Position numbers and translations under genes: made by a program. From Ophiura sarsii (taxonomy: Eukaryota; Echinodermata; Ophiuroidea; Amphilepidida; Ophiuridae): a DNA stretch of 64,000 bases. The notes below the pieces were generated by a model, which saw only the letters and a program-made list of their open reading frames with translations, ran no database searches and was not told the DNA's origin. The stretch covers positions 30,926,143 through 30,990,142 of the forward strand of contig CM069452.1 of NCBI GenBank assembly GCA_035610835.1, given 5' to 3'. Shown here one piece after another: positions 12,636 through 25,096 of the stretch; positions within the stretch are counted from its first letter, which is position 1, and every line of letters starts with the position of its first letter.

Positions 12636-12939
12636 CATCCACGTGATAAATTTTCGGTAAAATCAAAAATCATTATTTTGCAATATCCTGAGCAAAGTAC
12701 AAGAGATTATCTTTCATTTTAATTATAAAATGCTACCCTCATGCCAAACTTATTCCCAAAGGACCCCAATTTATCACAACCTTGGTTTTTGTTTTTGCCG
12801 GAACTTACTACCATTACACAAAACGAGGGAGGAGTGATTTAGTGCTGTGCGCCCTGAAGCTTGGATTAGCAACAACAAAAATCGCATACATACCTCATAG
12901 CCTATTTTCTAAAATAAAATAAAAATCGCACAGCACTTA
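12636..12939. other. Short spacer, nothing recognised
   Basis: AT-rich spacer between two transposons. No frame, RNA or repeat end seen. Confidence 0.4.
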
Positions 12940-13761
12940 GGGACCGTTCATTATTTATGCTGGAGGGGGTCATGTAACTTTCATATGTTGAAATAGGGTG
13001 GGTTATGTAACTTGGTATTCTTAAACTTTTTTTAAACTATAAGATGGTGGTGATTTTAGAGGCTATTTTGGAGTGTAAATGCCATTTTTTTCTGCGCTTC
13101 GCGCATATTTTCTTAAAATATATCGACTTCAAAAACTTTTACTATGAAACGACTTCTGGACAGCAAATCTTTTCTGTGCCTCGGACGATATGGTGGAAAA
13201 ACATCTATATAATCATCAACGGTCGAGAAATTAGAGCCACACGGTGTATAATGTTACAAAATCACCTTATAAATTATTTTTAAAAATGTGATTTATTGCA
13301 TGCTTTAACCTCGTCTCAGCTTTGCACCAAAAGTAGAACGTTTCGCTGGATTATACGTTTCTGCTCAGAATGTTCTAACTTGTTTGGGTTATAAAGACTC
13401 ACAAAAACCACCCAAAATGTATAAATATGAAGAAAAAATTCCGGATCGCTACGCTCGCCATTACTTATTTCACACAATAAAAAGAAGCGCATCATAACAT
13501 TATTGGCCGTTCAGATAGGGCACAAACAGAATTTGCCAACGTATCCATGAACAAAATTCCAAAGGTAAAGACAGCCCCCTTAAGTATGTGACAAGTTGAT
13601 TTTTTTCAAGGAGGGGGGGGGGTTGTGTAAAAAGCTACTGGTTAGCAGGGGGGTCATGTAATTTTCAGTTTCAGCTGTAGGGGGGGGGGGGTAGGTAATT
13701 ATAACATACGAGTCTCGAATTTGTCCCAACACCCCCTCCACCATAAATAATGAACGGTCCC
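12940..13761 (-). mobile_element. GGGACCGTTCATTATTTATG element, copy 1
   Basis: It is bounded by GGGACCGTTCATTATTTATG and its complement at the right end. The interior carries the runs of Cs and Gs found in copy 2 (29773-30621) and shares long words with it, such as gtaacattata and gaaacgttcta, in inverted orientation. The left flank is TTA and the right flank TTC, so the target duplication is decayed here; copy 2 suggests it was TTA. No transposase. The frame 13044-13283 matches similar non-coding DNA in copy 2 and is not a gene. Confidence 0.8.
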
Positions 13762-13889
13762 TTCGCTTATTTGCAAAATGTTTCTGAGACAGACTATCTT
13801 CTTTGTTTGGTCTGATTGGTTGGTGCTCAAAAACATGAGAACTAAAAAACTCGTGAATAAACATGAGCTTATTCACGCACCATCACGCT

Positions 13890-13982
13890 CCACTGCGTCG
13901 GTGGTTACGGCGCAGCGGGACCACTGCGTCGGTGGTTACGGCGCAGCGGGACCACTGCGTTGGTGGTTACGGCGCAGCGTGA
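13890..13982 (+). repeat. 31-bp tandem repeat, three units
   Basis: Three adjacent units of 31 bases begin ccactgcgt and end cgcagcg plus three bases. Units 1 and 2 are identical, and unit 3 has changes at one internal and one terminal position. GC-rich against an AT-rich background. The frame running through it (13778-14008) probably just follows the periodicity. Confidence 0.9.
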
Positions 13983-14317
13983 CGATCGTTAAAAAGCCTT
14001 CAGTTTAAATTTGACCAATCAGGCACTTTGGTGTTAGGTATTTTGTGAGTTCAAGCATAAATGCGCAGCCTGATCGAAGTGCGCCCACGTATGTCAAACT
14101 GTGGCCAGGAGATTATGTGCCGTAGATCCATTGCCCCGTCACCCACCTGTAGAGACAGGAATCTCTCTCTATTTGAGAGAATTTAGTTGTTAAATTTCAC
14201 TTAAAACTATGAACAAATATTGTGCATTAAGTAAGCAGGAGGTCCAGACAATTTTGGATATAAACCCTAACCCCATAGGCACCTTTCCAAAGATTTTTTT
14301 CGCAGCCAAAGAGCGAG

Positions 14318-14400
14318 GGGAAAAAGGGCCCCCATGCCCCCGGACCTCTGGGCTCAGAGGCAGACAATTTATCGCTAGGCCACAGGGGTCAACCTAGACT
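14318..14400 (-). mobile_element. Degenerate tRNA-like SINE head
   Basis: Read on the minus strand, TGGCCTAGCGATAAATTGTC resembles a pol III A box in a D-arm context. It is followed by ctgcctctgag and ccagaggtccgggg, which could pair like an anticodon arm and lead into a T arm. The expected B box (GGTTCGANTCC) is missing. I take it as a decayed tRNA-derived SINE fragment, not a functional tRNA. Confidence 0.4.
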
Positions 14401-15770
14401 ATGTATGCCATAGTCATTTTATTTTTAACTTCTTTTTTTTTTAAACTTTATTTAGTCATTTTATTTTTACCTTTTTTTTTTTAAAACTTTTTTTTAAATA
14501 TTATTTTCTACTTATATATTTCTTATTCTTTTTTTACTTAAACCATTTATTCAGTGTCTGGCCCGTTGTCTAATATTTTGCATGCAGCCGCGCCAATGAG
14601 TAAATTCCTGATGTTCCTATATGAGGGCAGTATTGACGAACTCCAATGGCGAATGGGGAATGTAAAACTTTAACGGTGACAAGTAGGGGCGCCCTCACTT
14701 ATAATACTGCCCATCTATGTTGTTAATGGTAACAAGTGTGGGCGCCCTAAATGTACCCTCACTTCTAGGTACTGCATTTAGGACCCGATTTAGGACTAAT
14801 GAATACGCTGAAATGCTGATAAATAATCAGAAAATGGGATGAATAAAAAAGATAGGATAAAAAAGAGAAAAAGAAGAAAGACTAAAAAAAAAAAAAAAAA
14901 TTTTTAAAAAAAGGACTACAGAGTAGTCTACTAGGGTCAACCATACATTGTGCAGTACCCTGGGGCAATTATTTCATCGAAAAACTGCTGAGCCGGGTGA
15001 CACAAGCACACTGCATCGTAGTAATTCGTAGTACTCAAGAGTGTTGGGTTAACGAATGTTCAAACTCTTTTGGACACCGGGTTTTCAAAACTTTTTTGAC
15101 ACCCCCCACCCCCCTTTTGGAGCTTCAAAACTCTTTTGACCCCCTAACATTTTCCAACGCCGCCTACCAAAGTATTCATGAACGCTCCCTTATATTAGGA
15201 AGAGGTTATAGGTCAATAAATGCTTACATGTTGTTTCGAGAGAAATTAGACAAATCAATGCACGCGCGCTAATGTTGATGTGTGAATAATGGCATGACCC
15301 TGCAGGGGAAGTGTTATTGTGAGCGTATCAACATTTACACAAGTGCATTGATTTTCATTTTTCTAACTCCGCATAGTTTAGTTTCTTGCTTTATGATTGG
15401 TTCGACACTACTAAGAGTATATGAATGAGAGCTATGGAATGAAAGCATGTGACAATGAATGAGTCCACTTATAGGATTTTCATCAATATTTTTCAACTTT
15501 TCTGAATAAAAATAGTCGAACTGTTGCTTCAGATATCATGCGTAACCTTAAACTCCCATGATCTTGCAGTAGCAATGGATCAACAGAGAGGACTAAAATT
15601 GTTGGTCCGAGTCCACTGAGAATACATGTAGAACACAGGTCACCGGACTGGCAACCGAGTCAATCCACCACCACACCACGGGCGCTGGCCTGGCCAGGCT
15701 AAATGTTCGGTGACTATCTATACCTGGGTGGGAGGGGGGTATCAGTATCACGGCATGGGATAAACCTTAT
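14401..15770. other. T-rich and A-rich low-complexity DNA, no gene
   Basis: 14420-14560 is strongly T-rich; 14820-14915 is A-rich with a run of about 18 As. The phrase gggcgccct occurs twice (14688 and 14733) in similar contexts. The 91-codon frame at 14997-15272 shows no recognised motif. Confidence 0.45.
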
Positions 15771-15771
15771 G

Positions 15772-16860
15772 TGCCTTCTTTTAGGCAACTGCCTCTGTTT
15801 TTTTACTATTAACTATTCATAAGTTGCCCGATTGACTTCAAACTTGGAGAAAAGAAACATGAATGCTGGGTGAACATTTTGTTTGGGTCTAATTTGCATA
15901 GGTCATCTGAAGTAAAATAAATTACATGTTGCTCGTCCCGCCCGCCTTCTTTTAGGCAACTGCCTCTGTTTTTTTACTATTAACTATTCATAAGTTTCCC
16001 GATTGACTTCAAACTTGGAGAAAAGAAACATGAATGCTGGGTGAACATTTTGTTTGGGTCTAATTTGCATAGGTCATCTGAGGTCAAAGGTCATCCAGGG
16101 TCAAATCGTAAAAGTTGCCCGATTGACTTCAAACTTGGAGAAAAGAAACATGAACACCGGGTGAACATGGCTAAAATAAATTAGAGGTAATCGTCAACGG
16201 TCATTAGAGGTCATCCAAGGTCAAAGGTCAACAAGGGGTAAAATTGTGTAATGAACACCAGTGGAACATGTCAAATAATAATTAGAGGTCATCCGAGTTC
16301 ATCTGAGGTCAAAGGTCATCCAGAGGTCAAATCGTAAAAGTTGCCTGATTGACGTCAAACTTGGAGACAAGAAACATAGACACCGGGGGAACATGTTTAA
16401 AATAAATTAGAGGTCATCCGAGGTCAACGGTCATTAGAGGTCATCCAAGGTCTAAGTTCAACAAGGGGTTAAATCGTGCAATGAACACTGGGGGAACATG
16501 TTAAAAAATAATTTGAGGTCATCCGAGGTCAAGGGTCATCCAGAGGTCTAATCATGAAAGTTGCCCGATTGACGTCAAACTTGGAGACAAGAAACATGAA
16601 CACCGGGGGAACATGTCTAAAATAAATTAGAGGTCATCCAAGGTCAATGGTCATTAGAGGTCAACCAAGGTCAACAAGAGGTTACATTGTGCAACAAACA
16701 CCGGGGAACATGTCACAAATAATTAGAGGTCATCCCAGGTCATCTGAGGTCAAAGGTCATCCAGAGGTCAAATCATAAAAGTTGCCCGATTGACCTCAAA
16801 CTTGGAGAAAAGAAACACGAACACCTGGGGAACATGACCCCTATGTGACCTTTGACCTCA
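15772..16860 (+). repeat. Long-unit tandem array with AGGTCA half-sites (array A)
   Basis: Units of roughly 175-230 bp contain ttgcccgattgacttcaaac followed by ttggagaaaagaaacatgaa, then several AGGTCA words. The core recurs near 15823, 15990, 16106, 16341, 16560 and 16782. The first two units share an identical lead of about 140 bases. AGGTCAAAGGTCA (two half-sites spaced by one base) occurs in several units. No coding potential. Related arrays lie at 28.1-28.7 and 57.9-58.9 kb. Confidence 0.85.
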
Positions 16861-17084
16861 TTTAGTTGATCTCCCCGCCAGGGGGATTCGCAAGTCGTAT
16901 ATCTTATACCTGGTTTTAGGGGTTAGAAATGATTTTACAACTTTCTTAACCCTAACCCCCCTGAGTGCTAAAAAATGCTAATCCAAAGTCCCTCTCCAAA
17001 CGCATGCGCCGTCGGTTTTCGATGACGTAGTCAACCGAGCCTATATAATGAGTGCAGTATACTGCACGAATGTGTAGCTGAGGG

Positions 17085-17165
17085 CCGTGGCTTAGTGGTT
17101 GGAAGGTGGGGCTTGAGAACGGAGGGTCCCCGGATCGAATCCTGGCAGGTTCCCAGAGATTTAGT
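17085..17165 (+). mobile_element. tRNA-derived SINE head
   Basis: TGGCTTAGTGG at 17088-17098 fits the pol III A box, and GGATCGAATCC at 17132-17142 fits the B box, at tRNA-like spacing. The sequence between does not form a clean tRNA cloverleaf, so this is a SINE head rather than a tRNA gene. A ~35-bp word beginning agatttagttggtg is duplicated just downstream (17156 and 17223). Confidence 0.6.
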
Positions 17166-17387
17166 TGGTGTTTTTTCCTCGAAAATTGTGAAGTTAGACC
17201 TTTCACGCTTGTGCGATCATCAGAGATTTAGTTGGTGTTTTTTCCTCGAAAATTGTGATCCCGGTCAAAAATCCTAAACCGGGGTTAGGGTTAATGTCAT
17301 TAGATATTCATGAGAACTATAAATCCAAGATGGCGTCCAAAATGGCCGCCACTTGACATACAAAATTTAACAAAACATTATAGTTAT
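17166..17387. other. Spacer with one ATGGCGTCC unit
   Basis: Holds the duplicated agatttagttggtg word and one ccaagatggcgtccaaaatg unit at about 17324. That unit also occurs repeatedly inside the foldback that follows, so the family is not confined to the mapped TIR boundaries. Confidence 0.5.
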
Positions 17388-17948
17388 TACAGAGGGTTAG
17401 TGTGCACCCTCCCCCCCCCCCAGGACTCCCCCAAACCAACCTTTTTACTTCCTATCATGATCCTAAGACATAATCAGGATGTTACCAACATATTTTCATA
17501 ATGCTAAGGTGCTATACAAGATGGCGTCCAAAATGGCCGCCATAACTGGTCAGATCTCATAAAATGACATATAGCAATTAAATTGTATGGTGAAAGTATA
17601 GTTTTAATAGTGGGATGTATGTATTAGACCACTAGACACTCATATCCAGCATTTTTGCTTTGATAACACACCTAAATCCAAGATGGCCGCCAAAATTGGT
17701 AAAATTCCATATATTAGCATTATATATAAACCAACATGTATGATCAGAGTATAGTTTTAACAATGGGATGTACAAGTATGTGTTAGACCACTAGAAACTC
17801 AAATCTAGTATTTTTGCTTTGTTAACATAGTTCAAAATCCAAAATGGCCCCCAAAATGGGTCCCAAAATGACTGAATAAATTGTCGAAATTCCATAAAAT
17901 GGTATAATATCAACCAAAATGCAGTATGAAAGAATAGTTTTAACATTG

Positions 17949-18675
17949 CATAGTCCGGACGGCACGCTTTATACAGGGTGGGACTTCAGAAATCAAAAAA
18001 TCAACAAAAGGGTGGGGGTCACAATATTTCTGATATAAAGGGTGTAGTTGTATAAAGCGTGGAGATAAAATAAAAAGGGTGCCGGTTTCTCAGCGATCAT
18101 CAAAATAATCAAAATACCGACCTAGTTAGATCATAAATATGTATCCGAAGATATACTTCGATTTGAAATCAAAAAGTCGCCATCTTTAAATTGGTCATCA
18201 TGACATTTTTTCAAAATGGAAACTCACCAGGAGCTACGAAAGTGTCGTACGCAGCGTATTATCACAATTTAGGGAGCATAAGAGTACCAAAAATGCACTG
18301 ATTTGAATAAATAAATCCATTTCAAATGAATCTCCTCTATAGATTTGCATTAAATAATCGTGATTTAGCCAACAAGGTGGTTTTTAAGTAAGCTTTTTAT
18401 TTTTATTTTTTTTCAATTATTTTTTTTGATGAATAATTTCGGGAATCCCGGGACCCGCCCGAAAAACAAAACGGGCCCCGGGATGTTTCTGTCACTTTGT
18501 CCTTTCTTCCAATGCAATGAGTGCTTTTTCAAATTTGAATGCACAAAATGATCAAAATGTCCCCTTTTCGGTATAAAGGGTGGGGGTTGAACATTCCCAA
18601 ATAAAAAGGGTGGCTCTGTAAAAAGGGTGGGGCAAAAATAAAAAGGGTGGGGGTCTGACCCCTGTCCGGACAGTG
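17949..18675. mobile_element. 727-bp TIR insertion with 5-bp target duplication
   Basis: Ends are CATAGTCCGGAC and, inverted, CACTGTCCGGAC. CATTG lies outside both ends (17944-17948 and 18676-18680). The mirrored right arm of the surrounding foldback reads uninterrupted at the equivalent place (near 23305: accccaatgttaaaac), an empty site. The interior repeats aaagggtgggg-type words near both ends. No coding capacity. CACTG ends recall EnSpm/CACTA elements, but those make 2-3-bp duplications, so I leave it unassigned. Confidence 0.8.
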
Positions 18676-19065
18676 CATTGGGATGTATGTATTAGACCAC
18701 TAGTAATTCATATCCAGTATATTTGCATTGTAATAACATACTTTAAATCCAAGATGGCCACCAAAATGGCCGCTGTAAATGTGTAAATAGTCTACATGAG
18801 TGTATGATAATCCGCAATAGATATTGTAAGAGTGTATACATCACATTCACCAAATAGTATGTTCGAAACTGCTAAGCTATTGCTTTTAGATACAAGGCCC
18901 ACCTCTGTGACAATTTTGACTCTGTATCACTTTCCAAAATGGCTTCCAGAGTGGTTAAGTTGATGTTAAATGACCTAAAACAATTGTTTTGTATTGTAAA
19001 TGACCATACTATGTACCGTAATACCAATACCCAATCTAATAAGACAGCATTCAATATATGTCTGT

Positions 19066-19585
19066 GATAAAGCCTAGGGCCTTTGTATCTAGTTTAGAGT
19101 ATATTAAAATATCCAAGATTGCTGCAAAAGGTTAAAATAACTGAAAACAGTACTATTAGATTTATTGATAGTGTTACATTAGATATGAACAAAAGATTAT
19201 ATCTATAGATTTTAATCCACCCGTAAACGTATCTGTATGTGACAAGGTATGATTGAATGGTATAGACTCTATATTTTGGTCAATTGGTGGCCACCTGTGG
19301 TAATTATTTTAACCATTTTGAGGTAATTTTATTGAACATTAGGGGGTAATTTAAATGAAATGGTCACTATAATCTCCATCTTAATAACATCACATTTTCA
19401 ATACCTTGTCATATACAAATATGTTTACTGGATGGATTAAAAGCTGTAGATATACTTTGGTCATATCTAATGTAACACTAACAATAAACTAATACTGTTT
19501 TTCAGTTATTTTAAACTTTTGCAACCATCTTGGATATTTTAAAATACTCAGTACTACTCAAAACTATATAGATCTATAGCCCCTA
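19066..19585. repeat. Nested palindrome inside the foldback
   Basis: The left arm begins gataaagcctagggc and the right arm ends gcccctaggatttatc. The arms continue inverted through atatccaagatt, gttaaaataactgaaaa and ttagatatga words for about 120 bases or more, meeting near 19325. It lies in the left half only; I could not find an equivalent in the right half, so it probably inserted after the foldback formed. Confidence 0.75.
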
Positions 19586-19825
19586 GGATTTATCGTAGTT
19601 GCCCGCAGAAAAGTTTGAGGGGAGATAACACACCGATCTGGTATTGGTAGCAATTTGGCTGCCTACCACAACTCTTTTATCATTTATTTCTATCAAACAG
19701 TAGCATATTTAAATTCGCACGCGCATTGGCCACGGCCACCTTTACAACGATTTGACAAGATTATTTATATAACAAGTTACAAAATTGGCTCTGAGCCTTG
19801 TGCGTGATGCGTGAAATAACATACA

Positions 19826-20090
19826 AAGATTCACAATTTTATGACAATAACACTAACAATGATTGGTTGTCCCGATTGCAAAGCCAACCTACCATTAAGT
19901 AAGGATGGACTCCCGTATAAAAATAATAGGATTTTTTGATAACTAGATTTCACCTTGTACATACAAAGATTCACAATTTGATGACAATATTGCAAAGCCA
20001 ACCTACCATTAAGTAAGGATGGACTCCCGCATAAAACTGACCGGAATTTTGGATAACTAGATTTCACCTTGTCACTGATATTTTTGTAAT
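19826..20090. repeat. Tandem duplication, ~135-bp unit
   Basis: Two consecutive copies of tgcaaagccaacctaccatt with following ggatggactcccg and ctagatttcaccttgt words. The minus-strand 106-codon frame (19831-20151) spans both copies and shows the same peptide words twice. It is not a recognised protein. Confidence 0.8.
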
Positions 20091-20117
20091 TGGTCCTGAA
20101 AACATGTATCATTAATA

Positions 20118-21055
20118 CACCCATCAAAATATGTAAGTTCCCCCCTAGCATATACTAGAACATTACCAAAAATATTTGATGGATTTAAATAATTTTCAGC
20201 TAGAAAGATGCACCCAATTGTTAGGCACATTTTGATACCAAATTTGTTGGCCTTGAGACAATGCAACGAAAAGAAATTGTGCCATTTACCAATTTTTATA
20301 CAGAAAAAAAAGTGGCACTAAATCTCAATGGCTATTGCTGGTTTTGTCCATAAATTAACAGACATTTTCTTGGTGGATCATAAGCAGATCATAATTATGT
20401 GTGGCAAGTTCGTCTGATTATGATTGACGTGGCAATTTGGTCCGATTATGAGTGACATGGCAATTTGGTCTGATTATGTGCGACATGGCACTGGTCTGAT
20501 TATGACATGTGTGACATGGCAATCTGGTCCGAGTATGAGTGACATGGCAATTCTGGCAAAATGGTCTGATTATTATGTGTGACCAAATTGTCAAGTCGCG
20601 CATTATCAGACCAAATTGCCATGTCACTCATAATCGGACCAAATTGCCATGTCACTCATAATCGGACCAAATTGCCATGTCACTCATAATCAGACGAACT
20701 TGCCACACACATAATTATGATCTGCTTATTGATTTTCTTGAAATGATGCCACACATAATTGATTGGTAGATTCCCATGTCTGTGCACGAAAATCCACCAA
20801 GAAAATGTCTGTTAATTTATGGAAAAAAACAGCCATAGCCAGTGAGATTTAGTGCCACTTTTTTTTCTGTATAAAAATTGGTAAATGGTACAATTTCTTA
20901 TCATTGCATTGTCTCAAGGCCAACAAATTAGGTATCAAAATGTGCCTAACAATTTGGTGCATCTTTCAAGCTGACAATTATTTGAATCCATCAAATATTT
21001 TTGGAAATATTCTAGTATATGCTAGGGGGGAACTTGCATATTTTGATGGGTATAT
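20118..21055. repeat. Central palindrome with 28-bp subrepeats
   Basis: Arms of about 320 bases (20118-20440 and 20690-21055) are inverted copies, sharing gacattttcttggtggat, agtggcactaaatctca and tatgctaggggggaact-type words. The centre (20440-20700) is built of 28-bp units, accaaattgccatgtcactc plus ataatcgg, in one orientation on the right and the opposite on the left. The related frames 20072-20266 (-) and 20904-21113 (+) are mirror images of each other, a consequence of the palindrome. Confidence 0.85.
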
Positions 21056-22384
21056 CTTTATGGCCATGTGTTATGAACTCGCCACCCTTATCGTTACATC
21101 ACAAATATTATGAATGTTTACACCAATTGAGTTTGAAATTGGAATATCTCCACAATTATCAACCCTAAACTAGCAAAGGTATACGTTTTTGGAAAGCTAA
21201 AGACATAAGCAATCTAAATATACACATTTCAACTCATTATACAGGGTGACCTTGAAATTATACAGGGTGGAAAAAATAAATTCCGGATAAAAAGTAGGTC
21301 ACTTCATGCATTGCTTATTACTAACTTACAGTAATAAACTGAAAGTAAACACTATTTATTTGGTTAGAGGATGGGTGAAGCCTACTGACTTTGGAGAAAG
21401 ACAAATCACAGTTACTTGTTAATCTCAGAATACAGGGTGTTCCAAATTATGTTTTTGGTTTTTTTACAATTCAACATATTTTGAACTGAAACATTTTAGC
21501 CCTAACCCTAACTGAAAAAGTAAGTCCATATTTGGATTCCTCATCAAATTTCCTTTCAGAAAATGTATTCTTTGACTATGATATGATAAGTATTTTAAAA
21601 GTTACGGCAACTTTTAGATTTTGAAGACATCCGCATTACTTACTACAGTGTTTAATATGAAAATGGGTAGTTTTGTAAATAAAAGTCCGTATTTTATAGA
21701 CTAAACCAATCATAAAGAGTTCAACCTGATTAAAAACAATAAGCAGAACTGTTAAGCTGTAAATTAAGACCAAAACCAAGTTTGTAGCCCCTGTGGTACT
21801 TTATTAGTAGTGAATTTAATCAAGTTTACACACACGAAACTTCCCATTCCCATAGAGTTTATGTGTACCGCATCCCCCACCCCTCTGCATCCCTCCTCCA
21901 CCTTGACCGTTCGCAATTCAATCAACCATAACTTCGCTAATTGAGAAGCTATATAGTTCATATTTACAGGTTTGTTAGTGGTATTAAATAGCTTTTAAAT
22001 GAGACCAAAACCATGACTATAGCTTTTTGTTTTGCTGAGATATGATTAATTAAATAGATCACAATTTGAAAATATGTAACAACACCACCATTTTTGGGTG
22101 GCGAGTTCAAAACGCATGGCCTTATTATTGCAATACTTTAATTTAAAACCCGAATTAATTCTTGTTAATGAGCCAGCCTAACATAGACAAAGGCAGGACG
22201 GCGACTACATTTTATGACGACACCAATTTTAATACATTTAAAACCTTTGAATTTCGTCTTCATTTTCATAACACTTCACCTAGGACTTTCTCTCCTGCAA
22301 CTTTATGTTGTCCCCTGTATGGGATTTTTCTTGAAAATACTAATTTAATTTAACCTGTGTTATGTTGTGAAATTACACCATTTC

Positions 22385-22715
22385 AACCATCATTTACATA
22401 TTTTTCATCAATTTTGATAGTCCTGACCCCACGTCATTTACGAACTGAGGGCACACACCCGACCCCACGTCTTAAAAAAGAACTAAGGGCACCTCCCGCC
22501 TTGAATTAATGGGGCGGTGGGCGGGTTTTTACTAACCGGACCTCCCATTTTAACCAACGTTTACATATTTTTCATCAATTTTGATAGTCCAGGCCCCACG
22601 TCATTTAGGAACTGAGGGCACACACCCCGACCCCACGTCTTAAAAAAAGAACTGAGGGCACCTGCCTGCCCTAAACTAATAGGATGGTGGGTGGTTTTTT
22701 TTCTAACCGTTGAGG
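22385..22715. repeat. Tandem duplication, ~175-bp unit
   Basis: Two consecutive copies of catatttttcatcaatttt followed by gatagtcc, ccccacgtcattta, gaactgagggcacac and cttaaaaaa words. The two differ by small indels. No coding function visible. Confidence 0.8.
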
Positions 22716-23919
22716 ATGGCAGCCAAAATGCGAATGGGGCTGATACGATATTCAGATCGAGATCAGCCAAAACAAACCGCGGGAAAAACCCGGAAGTGGG
22801 AGCTTAAAATGACCGCGAAACAGTTTGAGCGCGCCAAGCCCAGAAAGGCAGAAACTTTCGACCGGCAACTCTCCTCGCATGCACGTCGGAAAACTTAAAT
22901 ATAGTGAGTGCTGTCCCATCAGATTTTGGGGTATTGGTATTACATATAGTATGGTTATTTACAATACAAACCATTGTTTTAGGTCATTTAACATCAATTT
23001 ATCCATTCTGGCAGCCATTTTGGAAAGTAATACTGAATCAAAATTGTCAGAGGTGCCTTATTTCTAAAAGCAATAGCTTAGCAGTTTAGAATAATACTAT
23101 TTGGTGAATAGTAGTTTAGAATAATATACTATTTGGTGAATTTGATGTACACTCTTACAATATCTATTTTGGATTATCATACACTCATGTAGACTATTTT
23201 TACATTTACAGTGGCTATTTTGGTGGCCATCTTGGTTGTAAAGTATGTTATTACAATGCAAATATACTGGATATGAGTTACTAGTGGTCTAATACATACA
23301 CCCCAATGTTAAAACTATACTTTCATCATACATTTTGGTTGATATTATCCCATTTTATGGAATTCCAACAATTTGTTCAGTCATTTTGGGACCCATTTTG
23401 GGGGCCATTTTTAATTTTTAAGTACAAATACACAAATACTATATATGAGTTACTATTGGTCTAATACATACATCCCATCATTTAAACTATATTTTCATCA
23501 TACATTTAGGTTGATATTATCCTATTTTATGGAATTTGGCAATTTTTGCAGCCACTTAGGGAACCATTTTGGCAACCATTTTGGATTTTGAACTATGTTA
23601 ACAGAATAAAAATTCTGGATATGAGTTACTAGTGGTCTAACACATACATCCCATCGTTAAAACTACATTTTTATCATACATTTCGGTTGATATTATGCTA
23701 TTTTATGGCATTTTTACCACTTTTGTCCATTTTGGCCATTAATTTTGCGGCCATTTTGTCTAGTGGTCTCACACATTTATTTTTTTTAAATTTATTTATT
23801 CATGGTATACAAATGCCAGCAAAACAGCACAGCTGATTACACTGGCTTACAAATTACATATCATACATAGTAAAAATATAGAAAAAATATATATAATACT
23901 TACATAATATTATAAACAG

Positions 23920-25096
23920 TTAACATTGATTTAAAAGACGAATGACATATGGGATAGTCGAGTTGTAATATCTGTCAGTTCTTGTTTTTGGCTCCTGGTA
24001 TTTTTTCTGGCTCCTGAGGGAATACTTTGTTGCGGTTTTCGCAGGGAGCAGATGTTGGTGGCGCTCCGAATTGATGAGCTTCTGGCCGAATTTCAAAACC
24101 AGTTGTTCCCTGCGGGCGCTGAGTTTATCAATACCTAACTCGAGGAGGGCAGTGTCATAGTGTTCATACCTACTGCCAAGCATGAATCTACAAGATCTTT
24201 TTTGCATCATCTCAATATGCTTACTTTGCTCACGGGTGATGGATGGATGCCACACCGGGCAGGCATACTCGAGGAGCGGTCTAATATAGGTTTGATACAC
24301 GGCCAGAATGTCCTCAACTGGAGCACCAAATCCTCTAAGGGCATACAACAAAAATAACCTTCTTGATGCTCTGCTGATCATTTCAGTCACCTGCTTGTCC
24401 CATTTTTAATTTGCCTGTATATGGACACCAAGGAGTTTTAAATTGTCGACAGAGTTAAGTGTTTCACCAGACAACATGTATGATGGATAAAAGGAAAGAT
24501 TTTTTAAAAAGGAAACATTTGGATGGTTTGGGCAACATATCATTGCGATCGCACCAGGCACTTAACTCATCGAGATGATATTGGAGACGACCGACGTGCC
24601 TTTGATTTTTACCATTGATTGTCTCACCCAGCGTGAGATCGTCCACAAATTTCCAACGCTTGTTACAAGTATCAGCAGCATCATTGACAACTATCGTGAA
24701 TATGATTGGACCACATTTGGTACCCTGTGGTACTCCACATGTTATGGTTGTGGGATCTGATATGTGGCCGTTCAGCTTAACACACTGATTGCGGTTTGAA
24801 AGAAAGCTGAAGATAGTTGGTATTATGGACGGTCTAACGTTGGACTCAACAATCTTACGAATGGCAACGGTATGATTTATGCGATCGAATGCTTTGGTAA
24901 AATCAATTGCACATAACGTAGAATAATTACCGGGAAGTTCGAGATCACATAAGACATCATCAAGCATATCAACCAGATAGTGTGTGGGGGAAATCTTTTT
25001 AACATTACCATACTGCCGTGGATCCAACATTGGTTTAAAATCTTCCTTCAGCCATTTGGAGAGAAAAGATTCAAAAACCCGAGCAAGAATACACAT
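23920..25096 (-). pseudogene. 5'-truncated non-LTR retrotransposon, reverse transcriptase remnant
   Basis: The minus strand encodes the middle and end of a non-LTR reverse transcriptase of the CR1/Jockey-like type. In order: a thumb-less start within the fingers, motif A with DFTKAFDRINH, motif B with GVPQGTKCGP, and motif C FVDDL (FVDD in place of the usual YADD). After that comes the C-terminal domain with RPLLEYACPVWHPS, RREQLVLKFG and the ending RLLNQC. The frame is broken twice: a shift near 24515 after PKPSKC and a stop near 24408 just before KWDKQVTEM. Endonuclease and most of the N terminus are missing. The 3' end runs to about 23777 as catttgtataccatgaataa followed by an A-rich tail on the minus strand. 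It would have reverse-transcribed its own RNA at a nicked target site; this copy cannot. It lies in the right arm of the 8.15-kb foldback. Confidence 0.9.

Noticed and set aside
17085..17165. Functional tRNA gene
   Set aside because: A and B boxes are present but the acceptor and anticodon stems do not form.
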